Under the pieces are notes generated by a model, which did no database searches, was not told the origin of the DNA, and was given only the letters and a program-made list of their open reading frames with translations. The translations under genes and the position numbers were made by a program. A stretch of DNA of 64,000 nt. Source: Cohnella zeiphila. GTDB taxonomy: Bacteria > Bacillota > Bacilli > Paenibacillales > Paenibacillaceae. The stretch covers positions 230,843-294,842 of the forward strand of contig NZ_JACJVO010000001.1 of NCBI RefSeq assembly GCF_014212055.1, written 5' to 3'. Below, piece after piece: positions 36,749 to 46,055 of the stretch (position 1 is its first letter; every line of letters starts with the position of its first letter).

Positions 36749-36824
36749 GCGGGCTGAACGGATGCCGATAGCCGAAAAAATCGGCTAACATGGCCTCTGG
36801 GCATTCGTTACGCGTTCAGCCCGC
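36749..36824. other. Long nested inverted repeat in a gene-free stretch
   Basis: The 395 bases between the ArsR-type gene and the chemoreceptor gene contain three nested stems: outer GCGGGCTGAACG with CGTTCAGCCCGC (12 bp, perfect), middle ATGCC with GGCAT, and inner TAGCCGA with TCGGCTA around an AAAAA loop. It could be an untranslated structured RNA or leader, or a degenerate small mobile repeat. The rest of the interval holds the ArsR terminator and a small CCCC-GCTT-GGGG hairpin at about 36905. Confidence 0.5.
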
Positions 36825-37007
36825 TGCCCGATACGGATATGGCCAGCGCATTCGTGTATTTCTTCCATGGCCCCGCAAAGTACCTAAGAAAGCCTCGAAG
36901 CTAAGCCCCGCTTGGGGTTATTTTGGTCCATGAATTTACATTTATCTCTTGTTTTTAGTACAATCTTCATAGGTTTCAGGTATGTAACCATTGGGGGAGT
37001 GTCTTTC

Positions 37008-37823
37008 ATGAAGTTGGAGAGCCTGCTGGAGACGGCGGAATTTTTCCGCCAAATGATCGAGTATTACGAGCCATGCACGCTGGTGATCGCGGACACGGAA
37101 CAGTTCCTGTACGTTCACGACGCGCTCGGCTTGAATATGCGCGTGGGCGACAAGCTGACGCCCGGCTCGGTAACCCACACGACGCTGACGCGGAACGAGA
37201 CGATTGTCCGGACGGTCGACGCCGGCAGCTCCGTCTATGCTAAGCTGGGGTATATGGCGGTCTGCATTCCCGTGCAGGGCGAGAACGGAGACCCGGTCGG
37301 CGTCATCTCCTGGGGAATCTCCACCAACCGGCTGAGGCTGGCTTCCATGTCGGAAGAGTTGACGGCCGTCTCCGAGGAGCTGTACGCTTCCTCCGAGGAA
37401 TTCGCAGGCCATGCGGGCAGCTTGCTGGAGGCCAACCGAGCGTTGACGGATCTGACGGAGAAGCTGGCCGCGCAGATGAACCTGATCGAGAGGATCTCTT
37501 CCGTCATCTCGAACGTCTCCTCGCAGTCCCAACTGCTGGGGCTGAACGCCTCCATCGAGGCGGCGCACGCCGGCGAGCACGGCAGGGGCTTCTCCATCGT
37601 GGCGACGGAAATCCGCAAGCTGGCCGAGGAATCCAAAGCTTCCGTCGCCGAGATCAAGGAGCAAGTGGCGGAAGTCAAGAAATATATGAGCGTGCTGCTC
37701 ACCCAAGCCGAGAGCCTGGGCCATATTTCCGAGGAGCAAGCGAACGGAGCCGAGCAGATGGCCTCCGGAATCGAGAAGGTCACCGGCTTGGCCGCTTCGC
37801 TTAGCGAATTGGCTCATCATTGA
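37008..37823 (+). CDS. Soluble methyl-accepting chemotaxis protein (YfmS-like)
   Basis: A 271-residue receptor with no transmembrane segment in the annotated frame. The N-terminal 105 residues ([29 protein letters not shown]) form a small sensor domain, and the C-terminal part is a short MCP signalling hairpin with the conserved tip [35 protein letters not shown]. It resembles cytoplasmic YfmS-type chemoreceptors, which modulate CheA. ATG at 37008 follows GGGGGAG; the frame extends 32 codons upstream, through a hydrophobic stretch, without a supported start. Confidence 0.88.
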   Translation: MKLESLLETAEFFRQMIEYYEPCTLVIADTEQFLYVHDALGLNMRVGDKLTPGSVTHTTLTRNETIVRTVDAGSSVYAKLGYMAVCIPVQGENGDPVGVISWGISTNRLRLASMSEELTAVSEELYASSEEFAGHAGSLLEANRALTDLTEKLAAQMNLIERISSVISNVSSQSQLLGLNASIEAAHAGEHGRGFSIVATEIRKLAEESKASVAEIKEQVAEVKKYMSVLLTQAESLGHISEEQANGAEQMASGIEKVTGLAASLSELAHH

Positions 37824-37870
37824 TTCCGGGAATCGTTCGAATCGGCTGTCATAGTCACGAGGCGATGCGG

Positions 37871-37903
37871 CAACATCCACCGACCGGTGGATGTTGTCTT
37901 TTT
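37871..37903 (+). terminator. Rho-independent terminator after the chemoreceptor gene
   Basis: Perfect stem CAACATCCACC-GACC-GGTGGATGTTG followed by TCTTTTTG. Confidence 0.88.
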
Positions 37904-37949
37904 GTTACGGCCGTTCGAAAGGACGATGGGATATATGAGTTATATGAAT

Positions 37950-38022
37950 GTTATATAATATAACTCTTTAATTTTGAAAGACCTCTCTTGCAAACGACTC
38001 CAAAATGATGAAAGCGAAGTCA
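37950..38022. promoter_or_regulatory. AT-rich regulatory region with palindrome and cre-like site
   Basis: The 339 bases before the second ABC operon are AT-rich and hold a perfect 15-bp palindrome GTTATATAATATAAC (37950-37964) and, at 38009-38022, TGAAAGCGAAGTCA, which matches the CcpA cre consensus TGWNANCGNTNWCA at all but one fixed position. A weak TTTATA/TAATAT promoter (17-base spacing) lies about 50 bases before the start codon. This suggests catabolite repression plus a specific regulator. Confidence 0.5.
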
Positions 38023-38162
38023 AAAGCGAAGCAGGAAAATATTTTGCCGCGAACAGACAAAATATAGCCAACAAAAACAAAATGCGGCCATTTATATGTT
38101 ATCAAAGATTACATAATATTAGATCAGGCAAACGATGAACTTCATTGGGGAGGATCATAAGA

Positions 38163-39500
38163 ATGAAAAAGACCATAACGCTAGGTCTGACCATGACTTT
38201 GGGAGCGGGATTGCTGGCCGCCTGCGGCAGCTCGGAGAACAATTCGGACGCTTCGGCGTCCGCGTCCGATTCTGCGCAGCCGAGCGCCAGCGCCGGCAGT
38301 TCGGCCGGCGCCAGCCCGTCGGCGTCCGGTGCGGACGGCGGATCGCAGCTGAAGGGTACGATCACCTGGGCGACGCACCGGACCGAGCTGGTCGATACCG
38401 ATCTGAAAAAGTACGTCGACGCCTTCGAGGCGAAATATCCGGGTACCGAAGTGAAAATCGAAGGGCTGAAAGACTACGAGCAGACGATTCGCGTACGGAT
38501 GGCGGCGGACGAGCTGCCGGACGTTCTGTCGCTCGTCGAGACGACGAAAGCGGATTTGCCGAAATTTTACGAGCCGCTCGACGACCTCGGCCTGGACGAC
38601 GATATTTACTTCAAAGATTTCAATGCCTATCAAGGCAAAGTATACGGCATCACGCAGCAGGTGGCGATCAACGGCCTGCTGTACAACAAGAAAGCGTTCG
38701 AGAAGGCCGGCATCGCCGCGCCGCCGAAAACGCTGGACGAACTGTTCGCGGATGCCGATAAGCTGAAGGCCGCGGGCATCGTGCCGATGGCAACCGCGTT
38801 CAAGGACGCGTGGACGATGCAATATTGGACCGACCCGGCCGAATTTATCTACGGCAACACGGGCCTGCGCAACGACAAGATCAAGACGGACACCCCGTTC
38901 ACGGTGGACGGCGCTTACGGGCAAGGGCTCGGCATTCTGAAGCAGCTTTTCGACAAGGGCGATCTGGAGAAGGACGTCTATTCCGCGACTTGGGATCAGA
39001 CGCAGAAGGATCTGGCTTCCGGCAAGGCGGCCATGATGTACATCGGCAACTGGGCGATTTCGAACCTCGTGAGCAACGGCCTGTCGCTGGACGACATCGG
39101 CTTCGTACCGCTGCCCTACGACAACAGCGGCACTTACAAAGGCATGATGCGCAACGACTGGGCTTACGCCGTCAGCGCGAACAGCAAAAACAAGGAGCTC
39201 GCCAAGGCGTTCGTCAAGTTTATGATCGAGGAATCCGGCGACTACGCCGATCACATGATCATCTCTCCGCTTAAGGATCAGAAGCAGAGCCTGACGCAAA
39301 TTACCGACTTCATGAGCTACAACCCGCAAATGATGGAGGCGCAAGCCGTCAGCGAGGACGTAACCGCCGTCGAGAACAAGATGCAGTTCGATCCGTTCAA
39401 GTTCGTGCAGGAAGTGACGGTCGGCAAAATGCAGGACGTGTTCGACAGCTACAACAAGAAGTGGGCGGCGGCCAAGGCATCCGTTGCCAAAGGCAAGTAA
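38163..39500 (+). CDS. Sugar ABC transporter substrate-binding lipoprotein (CUT1)
   Basis: A 445-residue lipoprotein with lipobox LLAAC21, a Ser/Ala-rich linker (about 25-58) and a family 1 extracellular solute-binding domain (ITWATHRTELVDTDLKKYVDAFEAKYPG; VAINGLLYNKKAFEKAGI; GKAAMMYIGNWAISNLV). ATG at 38163 follows GGGGAGG. It starts an operon with two permeases and probably the downstream YesM/YesN pair, so its ligand is likely a galactoside or related oligosaccharide given the GH35 gene beyond. Confidence 0.94.
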   Translation: MKKTITLGLTMTLGAGLLAACGSSENNSDASASASDSAQPSASAGSSAGASPSASGADGGSQLKGTITWATHRTELVDTDLKKYVDAFEAKYPGTEVKIEGLKDYEQTIRVRMAADELPDVLSLVETTKADLPKFYEPLDDLGLDDDIYFKDFNAYQGKVYGITQQVAINGLLYNKKAFEKAGIAAPPKTLDELFADADKLKAAGIVPMATAFKDAWTMQYWTDPAEFIYGNTGLRNDKIKTDTPFTVDGAYGQGLGILKQLFDKGDLEKDVYSATWDQTQKDLASGKAAMMYIGNWAISNLVSNGLSLDDIGFVPLPYDNSGTYKGMMRNDWAYAVSANSKNKELAKAFVKFMIEESGDYADHMIISPLKDQKQSLTQITDFMSYNPQMMEAQAVSEDVTAVENKMQFDPFKFVQEVTVGKMQDVFDSYNKKWAAAKASVAKGK

Positions 39501-39540
39501 CGCAGCACGTCGGAAAAGGTTGGCCCAGGCGAAAAACTCG

Positions 39541-39581
39541 GGCAAGACGGATGACCGGTCCCTCGGATCGTCCGTCTTGCC
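39541..39581 (+). terminator. Intercistronic stem-loop after binding-protein gene
   Basis: An 11-bp perfect stem (GGCAAGACGGA with TCCGTCTTGCC) between the binding protein and its permeases, extended outwards by GGCCC/GGGCC. No T-run follows; it probably stabilises the upstream mRNA or attenuates read-through. Confidence 0.6.
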
Positions 39582-39620
39582 TGCCGGGCCTCCGTCGCGG
39601 CAAGAGAGGGGAGACAGCCA

Positions 39621-40508
39621 GTGCCCGGCAACTTATCGTACAGACAGCAGAAGAATCTGCTGATCGTTTTGTTCCTGCTCGTTCCGCTAGCCTTGCTGGC
39701 GATGTTTTCGTTATATCCGGCCTTTTATCTCATCTACTTAAGCTTCATGACCTGGGACGGCTTCAGTCCGGAGAAGACGTGGGCGGGTCTCGCGAACTAT
39801 AAGGAAGTGTTCCATAACCGCGAAATCTGGGCGGCCTTCTCGCACAACTTCGTCTATCTCGGCTGGGGACTTTTCCAGAACGCGCTCGGCTTACTCTTCG
39901 CCCTGCTGCTCAATTCCCGAATGAAGGGGCGCAACGCGTACCGGGTCGTTCTGTTTATGCCCTACATCATGAACGGCGTCGCCGTCGCTTATATGTTCAA
40001 TTACGTATTCAACTCGGAATACGGCTCGCTCAACACGCTGCTGCATGGCGTCGGACTGGACTCCTGGGCGATCAGCTGGTTCGGGTCCCCCAAATTCGTC
40101 AATCACGTCCTGGGCTTCATCACGCTGTGGAAGTTCATGGGGCTTAACATGGTCATTTATTTGGCCGCGCTGCAATCGGTTCCGTCCGAGATCGTCGAGG
40201 CGGCCCGGATCGACGGCGCGTCCCGCGCGCAGGCGATCCTGCATGTCATTCTGCCGAACATCACGAAGGTGATCGAGCTCAACCTGTTCCTGACGATCAT
40301 CGGCACGCTGGAAATCTTCGATCTGCCGTTCCTGTTGACCGACGGCGGTCCGCTGGGCGCGAGCGAGACGTTCCTGACCATGACGATGAGCACCGCGTTC
40401 AAGTTCAATAACTTCGGCATGGCTTCGGCGATGAGCATCACGTTGATCGCCGCCGTTATCGTCGTGCTGGGCATTCAGCGATTCGTGACCCGGAGGTGGG
40501 GAGAATGA
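39621..40508 (+). CDS. Sugar ABC transporter permease 1 (MalF/UgpA-type)
   Basis: A 295-residue permease with six hydrophobic segments and the EAA loop EAARIDGASRAQAILHVILP. The N-terminus (LLIVLFLLVPLALLAMFSLYPAFYLIYLSF) is the first transmembrane helix. GTG at 39621 has GAGAGGGGAG upstream. Its stop overlaps the start of the next permease (ATGA), so both are made together. ATPase not encoded nearby. Confidence 0.92.
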   Translation: MPGNLSYRQQKNLLIVLFLLVPLALLAMFSLYPAFYLIYLSFMTWDGFSPEKTWAGLANYKEVFHNREIWAAFSHNFVYLGWGLFQNALGLLFALLLNSRMKGRNAYRVVLFMPYIMNGVAVAYMFNYVFNSEYGSLNTLLHGVGLDSWAISWFGSPKFVNHVLGFITLWKFMGLNMVIYLAALQSVPSEIVEAARIDGASRAQAILHVILPNITKVIELNLFLTIIGTLEIFDLPFLLTDGGPLGASETFLTMTMSTAFKFNNFGMASAMSITLIAAVIVVLGIQRFVTRRWGE

Positions 40509-41335
40509 GCCGGGGCTACGGGCCGATCGGCCTGCTCAAGCACGCCGTCGCGTGGATAGCCGTTGCGATCGTCGTTTTCCCGCCGTATATTCTGGTGCTG
40601 AACGCGTTCAAGAGCAAGACGGAATTTTCGCAGACGAGCGTGTTCAAGCTGCCGCACAGCTTTCTGAACTTCGAGAATTTCTCGACCGTGCTGCATCGCG
40701 CGCATCTGGACCGCGCTTACTTCAACACGCTGATCATCATCGTGTGCGCGGTCATCGGCAACGTCGCGCTCGGAACGATGGTCGCCTACGTGCTGGGACG
40801 GTTCGACTTCATGCTCAAAAAGCTCGTCATGGGCGCCTATATCGCCGTTTCGTTCGTACCGACGATCACGACGCAGGTGGCGACCTTCACGGTTATTCAC
40901 GGGCTCCATCTGTACAACACGAGATGGGCGGCGATCGTGCTGCATCTAGGCACCAGCGTGCTTCAGCTGTTTATTTATTTGCAATTCCTGCGCAACATCC
41001 CGAAGGAGCTGGACGAAGCGGCGATGATGGAAGGGGCGTCCCTGCTGCGGATCTACCGGACGATCATTTTCCCGCTGCTGGCGCCGGCGACGGCGACGAT
41101 CGTCATCATCAAGACGATCGACATTTACAACGACATGTTCATTCCGTATTTGTACATGCCGGCGCAGAAGCTGGCGGTCGTCTCGACCAGCCTGATGAAC
41201 TTTTCTTCGGAGCGCAGCACCGAGTGGGAGCTGATGAGCGCGGCCATTCTGATGATCATGGTGCCGATCGTCGTGCTGTATTTGTTTTTCCAACGGTATG
41301 TGTTTGCCGGAATCGTCAACGGTGCAGTAAAATGA
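40505..41335 (+). CDS. Sugar ABC transporter permease 2 (MalG/UgpE-type)
   Basis: A 276-residue permease with six hydrophobic segments, AWIAVAIVVFPPYILVLNAFKSK at the N-terminus, the EAA loop DEAAMMEGASLLRIYRTIIFP and the common ending FQRYVFAGIVNGAVK. ATG at 40505 has GGAGG upstream and overlaps the previous stop; an in-frame GTG at 40496 falls in that ribosome-binding site. It forms a heterodimer with the preceding permease. Confidence 0.92.
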   Translation: MSRGYGPIGLLKHAVAWIAVAIVVFPPYILVLNAFKSKTEFSQTSVFKLPHSFLNFENFSTVLHRAHLDRAYFNTLIIIVCAVIGNVALGTMVAYVLGRFDFMLKKLVMGAYIAVSFVPTITTQVATFTVIHGLHLYNTRWAAIVLHLGTSVLQLFIYLQFLRNIPKELDEAAMMEGASLLRIYRTIIFPLLAPATATIVIIKTIDIYNDMFIPYLYMPAQKLAVVSTSLMNFSSERSTEWELMSAAILMIMVPIVVLYLFFQRYVFAGIVNGAVK

Positions 41336-41374
41336 CTGTACTTCTAACAGGCGAACATCCGGGGGGAACGGGAC

Positions 41375-43210
41375 ATGCGGAAGGGAAGAGGTCGCTACTT
41401 TGTCTGGCGGGCGGCGGAATGGCTGGTTACAGCCTTTGCCAACCGCAGCATGCAGGTGAAGCTGCTGATCGTGTTCCTGGCGCTTGTCTGCCTTCCGCTA
41501 GTCGTCATCAGCTACGCTTCGTCCCTGTCTTACACGCATTCCATTAAAGCGAATACAACCGCTTATTCGACCGAGATCACGTCGAAGATGCTGCTGAAGA
41601 TTGACGATTACGTAACCGATCTGTACAACATGTCGGCGATGCCGCTGTACAACGATGACTTTCTTGATTACTTATCCAATGCGGACCAATCGCTCGAAAA
41701 GGTCAATTTCATCGACCTCTACATCCGCAATCTTAACAAGATCAAGCCGGACACCGTCTCGGTGTATGTCTTCGACAACTTCGGCAACGTTTACTTCAAC
41801 GTCAAAACCGGAGGCGAGCGGGCCAACCTCGACAAGGCGAAAGCCGAATGGGGGCGGATCGCCGCGCAGGCGGACGGGAGACCGGCGCTCGTCAGCACGC
41901 AGGAGGTATCGACGGACAACAATTCGTATTATGCTTTCTCGGTCATCCGAGAGCTGAAGCAGACCAAGGATATGAGCCCGATCGGCTTCATCGTGTTCGA
42001 TACGAACATTACCGCCATCAACCGGCAAATTCAGGACTTCGACCAGGTAACCAAGGGCGAAACGGTGCTTGTCGACGACGACAACAAGGTGGTGTTCGAC
42101 AGCGACCGCGAGCAGATCACGCAGGATCTGTCCGGCAGCGAGTCGGTCCGCAAGGCGACGGGAAGCGAGGGCTCGTTCCCGATCTCCCTGAACGGCAAGG
42201 ATTATATTTGCACGTACGCGAAGTCCGCGCTGACGAACTGGAAGATGTTCGTCTACATTCCGATGGCGGACGTCACCCGTCAGGCTACAGTCACCCGCAA
42301 CGCGACGCTGATCACGACGGTCATCTTCGTCACGGCGGCGCTGCTCATCGCGATCGCCATCTCCTACGCGCTCACCCGTCCGCTCAGCCGGATCAAAGCG
42401 CTCATGCAGGAGGTGCAGGCCGGGCGGCTGGACGTCAGCTTCAACCAGAAGTACCGGGACGAGGTCGGGATGCTCGGAAGGCACTTCAACCTCATGGTGA
42501 ACCGGATCCGCGACTTGCTCGAGGAAGTGAAGCGGACGCAGACGAGGAAAAAGGAAGCGGAGTTCGCCGCGCTGCAGAGCCAGATCAATCCGCATTTCAT
42601 CTACAATACGCTGGAGATGATCCGGATGCGGGCGGAGCTGAACGACGACGAGGAAGTGGCGGACATGACTTTTACGCTCGGCAAGCTTCTCCGCTACGGG
42701 GTCAACCATGAGGAACAGCGGACGACGGTCGCCAGAGAACTGGAGCATTTGAGCCATTATATGATGCTGCAAAACCAGCGCTTCTCGAACCGGTATGCGT
42801 TCGTTACGGACGTTCCGCAGCGCTGCCTGGAGGCGGAATGCGTGAAGCTGATGCTCCAGCCGATCGTCGAGAACGCCTTGTACCATGCTTTCAAAGACCG
42901 GCTTACCGGCGGAATGATCCGCGTCGCCGCCCGCGAAGAAGGGGAAGAGCTCGTCTTCGCCGTCGCGGATGACGGTTGCGGCATGGACGAAGCCGCGCTC
43001 AAGAAGCTTCGCGAGCATCTCGGAGGCATCCGGGGGCATGCGGCTCCCGGCCGGGGCATCGGGCTGCGCAACGTGCACGAGCGGATTAAGCTGCAATACG
43101 GCGAAACCTACGGCCTCGCGGTCGAGAGCCGGGAAGGGGAAGGAACGACGATAACGGTTCGGCTGCCGCTCAAGCTTCCTTACGAGGGAGAGGAGGTTGC
43201 GATATGCTGA
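41375..43210 (+). CDS. YesM-like sensor histidine kinase
   Basis: A 611-residue membrane kinase: transmembrane helix about 28-48, extracellular dCache-like sensor (about 50-305), second helix about 308-332, HAMP (about 333-385), His_kinase domain with H407 in QSQINPHFIYNTLEMI, and an HATPase with DDGCGMDE and GIGLRNVHERIKLQYG. It probably senses the sugar outside the cell or the loaded binding protein. It lies 39 bases after the permease gene and overlaps its response regulator by seven bases. Confidence 0.95.
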   Translation: MRKGRGRYFVWRAAEWLVTAFANRSMQVKLLIVFLALVCLPLVVISYASSLSYTHSIKANTTAYSTEITSKMLLKIDDYVTDLYNMSAMPLYNDDFLDYLSNADQSLEKVNFIDLYIRNLNKIKPDTVSVYVFDNFGNVYFNVKTGGERANLDKAKAEWGRIAAQADGRPALVSTQEVSTDNNSYYAFSVIRELKQTKDMSPIGFIVFDTNITAINRQIQDFDQVTKGETVLVDDDNKVVFDSDREQITQDLSGSESVRKATGSEGSFPISLNGKDYICTYAKSALTNWKMFVYIPMADVTRQATVTRNATLITTVIFVTAALLIAIAISYALTRPLSRIKALMQEVQAGRLDVSFNQKYRDEVGMLGRHFNLMVNRIRDLLEEVKRTQTRKKEAEFAALQSQINPHFIYNTLEMIRMRAELNDDEEVADMTFTLGKLLRYGVNHEEQRTTVARELEHLSHYMMLQNQRFSNRYAFVTDVPQRCLEAECVKLMLQPIVENALYHAFKDRLTGGMIRVAAREEGEELVFAVADDGCGMDEAALKKLREHLGGIRGHAAPGRGIGLRNVHERIKLQYGETYGLAVESREGEGTTITVRLPLKLPYEGEEVAIC

Positions 43211-44016
43211 AGGTGATGATCGTCGACGACGAGGAACATATCCGGCTCGGCATCGCGAAGATCTTGTCCAAATATCCGGGCGGTCTGACGATCGCCGGAC
43301 AGCATGCGAACGGGCTGGAAGCGATGCTCCAGCTGTCGGCGATGGAGCCGGACGATCTGGACGTCGTCATTACAGATATCGAGATGCCGATGATGGACGG
43401 GCTGCGCTTTATCGAGCAGGCCAAGAGCAAGCTGCCGCACCTGAACATCGTCATGCTGAGCGGCTATAACGATTTTGAATACGCCCGCCGATCGATGCGG
43501 GCGGGGGCGACCGACTACCTGCTCAAGCCGATGGACAAGGTCGAGGTGTTCAAGCTGCTGGACCGGTTCGCGGAGAAGAAGCGAGAGCTCTCGGGCGGCG
43601 GGACGGAAGGAACGGCGGGAGCGGAAGCCGGCGCGGGAGCGGAGATGGCGCCAGCGCCGGCTGCTTCGTCACAAGGCGAGAACGGCACGGTCGAGCGCAT
43701 CCGCAGGCTGCTGGCTCAGGAGTACAACCGAGAGATCGACCTGAAGTATATCGCCGACAAGGTCGGCTTCAACGCGAGCTATATCAGCAAGCTGTTCAGC
43801 CGCGAGACCGGGGAGACGATCACCGACTGCCTGAACCGGATGCGCATCGACAAGGCGAAGCAATTCCTGATCGATCATCCGGGCCTCAAGGTGTACGAGA
43901 TCGCCCACGTCGTCGGCTACGGGGACAAAATCTATTTTCAGAAGCTGTTCAAACGGACAGTCGGCGTGACTCCGCTGGAATACCGGGCGGGCGCGTCCGG
44001 CGGCGGCGAGGAGTGA
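43204..44016 (+). CDS. YesN-like response regulator with AraC output domain
   Basis: A 270-residue regulator: receiver (1-120) with acidic residues DDEE at 8-11, phosphoacceptor D58 in ITDIEMPMMDG and K108 in LLKP; an Ala/Gly/Glu-rich linker (about 130-160); and two AraC helix-turn-helix motifs (about 165-266, VGFNASYISKLFSRETGETI). Translationally coupled to the kinase. It likely activates the transporter genes upstream and GH35 gene ten bases downstream. Confidence 0.95.
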   Translation: MLKVMIVDDEEHIRLGIAKILSKYPGGLTIAGQHANGLEAMLQLSAMEPDDLDVVITDIEMPMMDGLRFIEQAKSKLPHLNIVMLSGYNDFEYARRSMRAGATDYLLKPMDKVEVFKLLDRFAEKKRELSGGGTEGTAGAEAGAGAEMAPAPAASSQGENGTVERIRRLLAQEYNREIDLKYIADKVGFNASYISKLFSRETGETITDCLNRMRIDKAKQFLIDHPGLKVYEIAHVVGYGDKIYFQKLFKRTVGVTPLEYRAGASGGGEE

Positions 44017-44025
44017 GGACGCGGC

Positions 44026-45897
44026 ATGGGATTGCTGACGATGAGAGACGGCCGTTTTTATAGGGATGGCGCGCTTTGGCGGATGATCGGAGGGGCGATG
44101 CACTACTTCCGGATCGTCCCGGATTATTGGGAGGATAGGCTGCGCAAGCTGAAGGCTTGCGGCTTCAACACCGTGGAGACATACGTGGCTTGGAACGTTC
44201 ACGAGCCGAAGGAGGGACGCTTCCGGTTCGACGGAACGGCGGACGTCGAGCGGTTCGTGCGGCTGGCGGGGCGGCTCGGGCTTAGCGTCGTTTTGCGGCC
44301 GAGCCCGTATATCTGCGCCGAGTGGGAGTTCGGCGGCCTGCCGTCCTGGCTGCTGGCCGATCCCGGCATGAGGCTGCGCTGCAGCTATCCCCCGTATTTG
44401 GAGAAGGTCGCGGCTTATTACGACGAGCTGCTGCCGCGCTTGAAGCCGCTGCTCGCCACTTCGGGCGGACCGATCGTCGCGCTGCAGATCGAGAACGAAT
44501 ACGGCAGCTACGGCAATGACAAAAATTATTTGACTTTTCTGAAAAATAAGCTGATCAGCGGCGGCATGGACGTTCCGCTGTTTACCTCCGACGGGACCGA
44601 GGACTATATGCTTCAGGGCGGAACGCTCGAAGATACGCTCATTACGCTGAATTTCGGCTCCAATCCGGAGCGGGCGTTCGAGCGACTCGGCGAGTATCAG
44701 CAAGGCAAGCCGCTCGTCTGCATGGAGTATTGGAACGGATGGTTCGACCATTGGGGCGACGAGCACCACGTTCGCGGCCACGAAGACGTCGTGGACGTGC
44801 TGGACCGAATTCTCGGGATGGGCGCTTCCGTCAATTTCTATATGTTCCACGGCGGCACGAACTTCGGCTTTTTCAACGGGGCCAACCATATCGAGTTTTA
44901 CGAGCCGACCGTGACGAGCTACGACTACAACGCGCTGCTGTCCGAATCGGGCGACATCACGGACAAATATTTGGCGATCCGAGAGGTAATCGGCCGCTAC
45001 GCCGAACTGCCGGACGAACCGCTGCCGCCGCCGGCTCGGAAGCTGGCGTACGGCGAAGTGCGGCTGACGGAGCGGGCGCGGCTGTTCGACTCGTTCGACC
45101 GTCTGGGCGAACCGGTGAGCAGCGTCTATCCGGAGACGATGGAGCGGTTAGGTCAGGATTACGGGTTCATTTGGTACGAGACGTTCCTGTCCGGGCCGCG
45201 GCCGGAGTGCGAGATTATCCTGCAGGAGGTGCGCGATCGGGCGCTCATCTACTTGGACGGCGTCTATCAGGGTGTCCTCGAGCGCTGGGGCGCCGATTCG
45301 GTGACGGTCGACGTGCCTGCCGGGGGCGCGAAGCTCGGCATCCTGGTCGAGAATATGGGCCGGATCAACTACGGCTCGCGGATGCGCGATGTCAAAGGGA
45401 TTACCGAGGGCGTCAAGGCGGGCAAGCGGCTGTACCATCACTTCCTGTTCGACTGGACGATCCGCAGTCTGCCGATGGACGATCTGTCGGGCCTGCGCTT
45501 TGAACGGCTGCGGCCGGACGAGACGGACTTTGCGGCTGTGGCGGAGTCGGAACGAGGCGAAGCGGCAAGGGACGTCCGCATTTCGGAGGAGAAGGCTGCG
45601 GAGCCAGAGGCTGAGTCGGACTCCTCGGAAGCTGCGGCGGTCGGGCCGGCCTTCTATCGCGGGACGTTTCACGTAGAAGAAGCGGCGGACACGTTCCTGA
45701 AGCTTGAGGGCTGGACGAAGGGCGTCGCGTACGTCAACGGGTTCAACCTCGGCCGCTATTGGGAGAAGGGGCCGCAGAGAACATTGTACGTGCCCGGTCC
45801 GCTGCTGCGCGCCGGGGAGAACGAGCTGGTGCTGTTCGAGCTGCATGGCGCGAAGACGCCTATTGTTACGCTGCAGGATTTTGCGGAGCTAGGGTAA
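44026..45897 (+). CDS. Beta-galactosidase, glycoside hydrolase family 35
   Basis: A 623-residue cytoplasmic GH35 enzyme releasing terminal beta-galactose. The barrel has MIGGAMHYFRI, ETYVAWNVHEPKEG and RPSPYICAEWEFGGLPSWLL; the predicted acid/base is E158 in QIENEYGSYG and the nucleophile E234 in VCMEYWNGWFDHWG. Beta domains follow, ending with WTKGVAYVNGFNLGRYWEKGPQ. An unusual acidic Ala/Glu/Ser-rich insertion lies at about residues 505-545. It starts ten bases after the response regulator, so it belongs to that operon and should process the imported galactoside. Confidence 0.95.
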   Translation: MGLLTMRDGRFYRDGALWRMIGGAMHYFRIVPDYWEDRLRKLKACGFNTVETYVAWNVHEPKEGRFRFDGTADVERFVRLAGRLGLSVVLRPSPYICAEWEFGGLPSWLLADPGMRLRCSYPPYLEKVAAYYDELLPRLKPLLATSGGPIVALQIENEYGSYGNDKNYLTFLKNKLISGGMDVPLFTSDGTEDYMLQGGTLEDTLITLNFGSNPERAFERLGEYQQGKPLVCMEYWNGWFDHWGDEHHVRGHEDVVDVLDRILGMGASVNFYMFHGGTNFGFFNGANHIEFYEPTVTSYDYNALLSESGDITDKYLAIREVIGRYAELPDEPLPPPARKLAYGEVRLTERARLFDSFDRLGEPVSSVYPETMERLGQDYGFIWYETFLSGPRPECEIILQEVRDRALIYLDGVYQGVLERWGADSVTVDVPAGGAKLGILVENMGRINYGSRMRDVKGITEGVKAGKRLYHHFLFDWTIRSLPMDDLSGLRFERLRPDETDFAAVAESERGEAARDVRISEEKAAEPEAESDSSEAAAVGPAFYRGTFHVEEAADTFLKLEGWTKGVAYVNGFNLGRYWEKGPQRTLYVPGPLLRAGENELVLFELHGAKTPIVTLQDFAELG

Positions 45898-46055
45898 GCG
45901 GAAAAACGGCAGGCGGCATGGCCTCAGTGTGGCTGAGGTTCGGGGCGAGTTGTTGCTTTTCGGCACTTATACCATTCACGAAGACGTGAGAGGGCTTATA
46001 TGTCAATGAGCCGAGTCGAATATGGCAGGCATCATGAAGGGAAAGAAGGATTGCG

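Noticed and set aside
36870..36930. Cyclic di-GMP-type riboswitch upstream of the chemoreceptor gene
   Set aside because: GCAAAG and CTAAG occur in a suggestive order, but the conserved GEMM 5' half and pairing elements could not be found.
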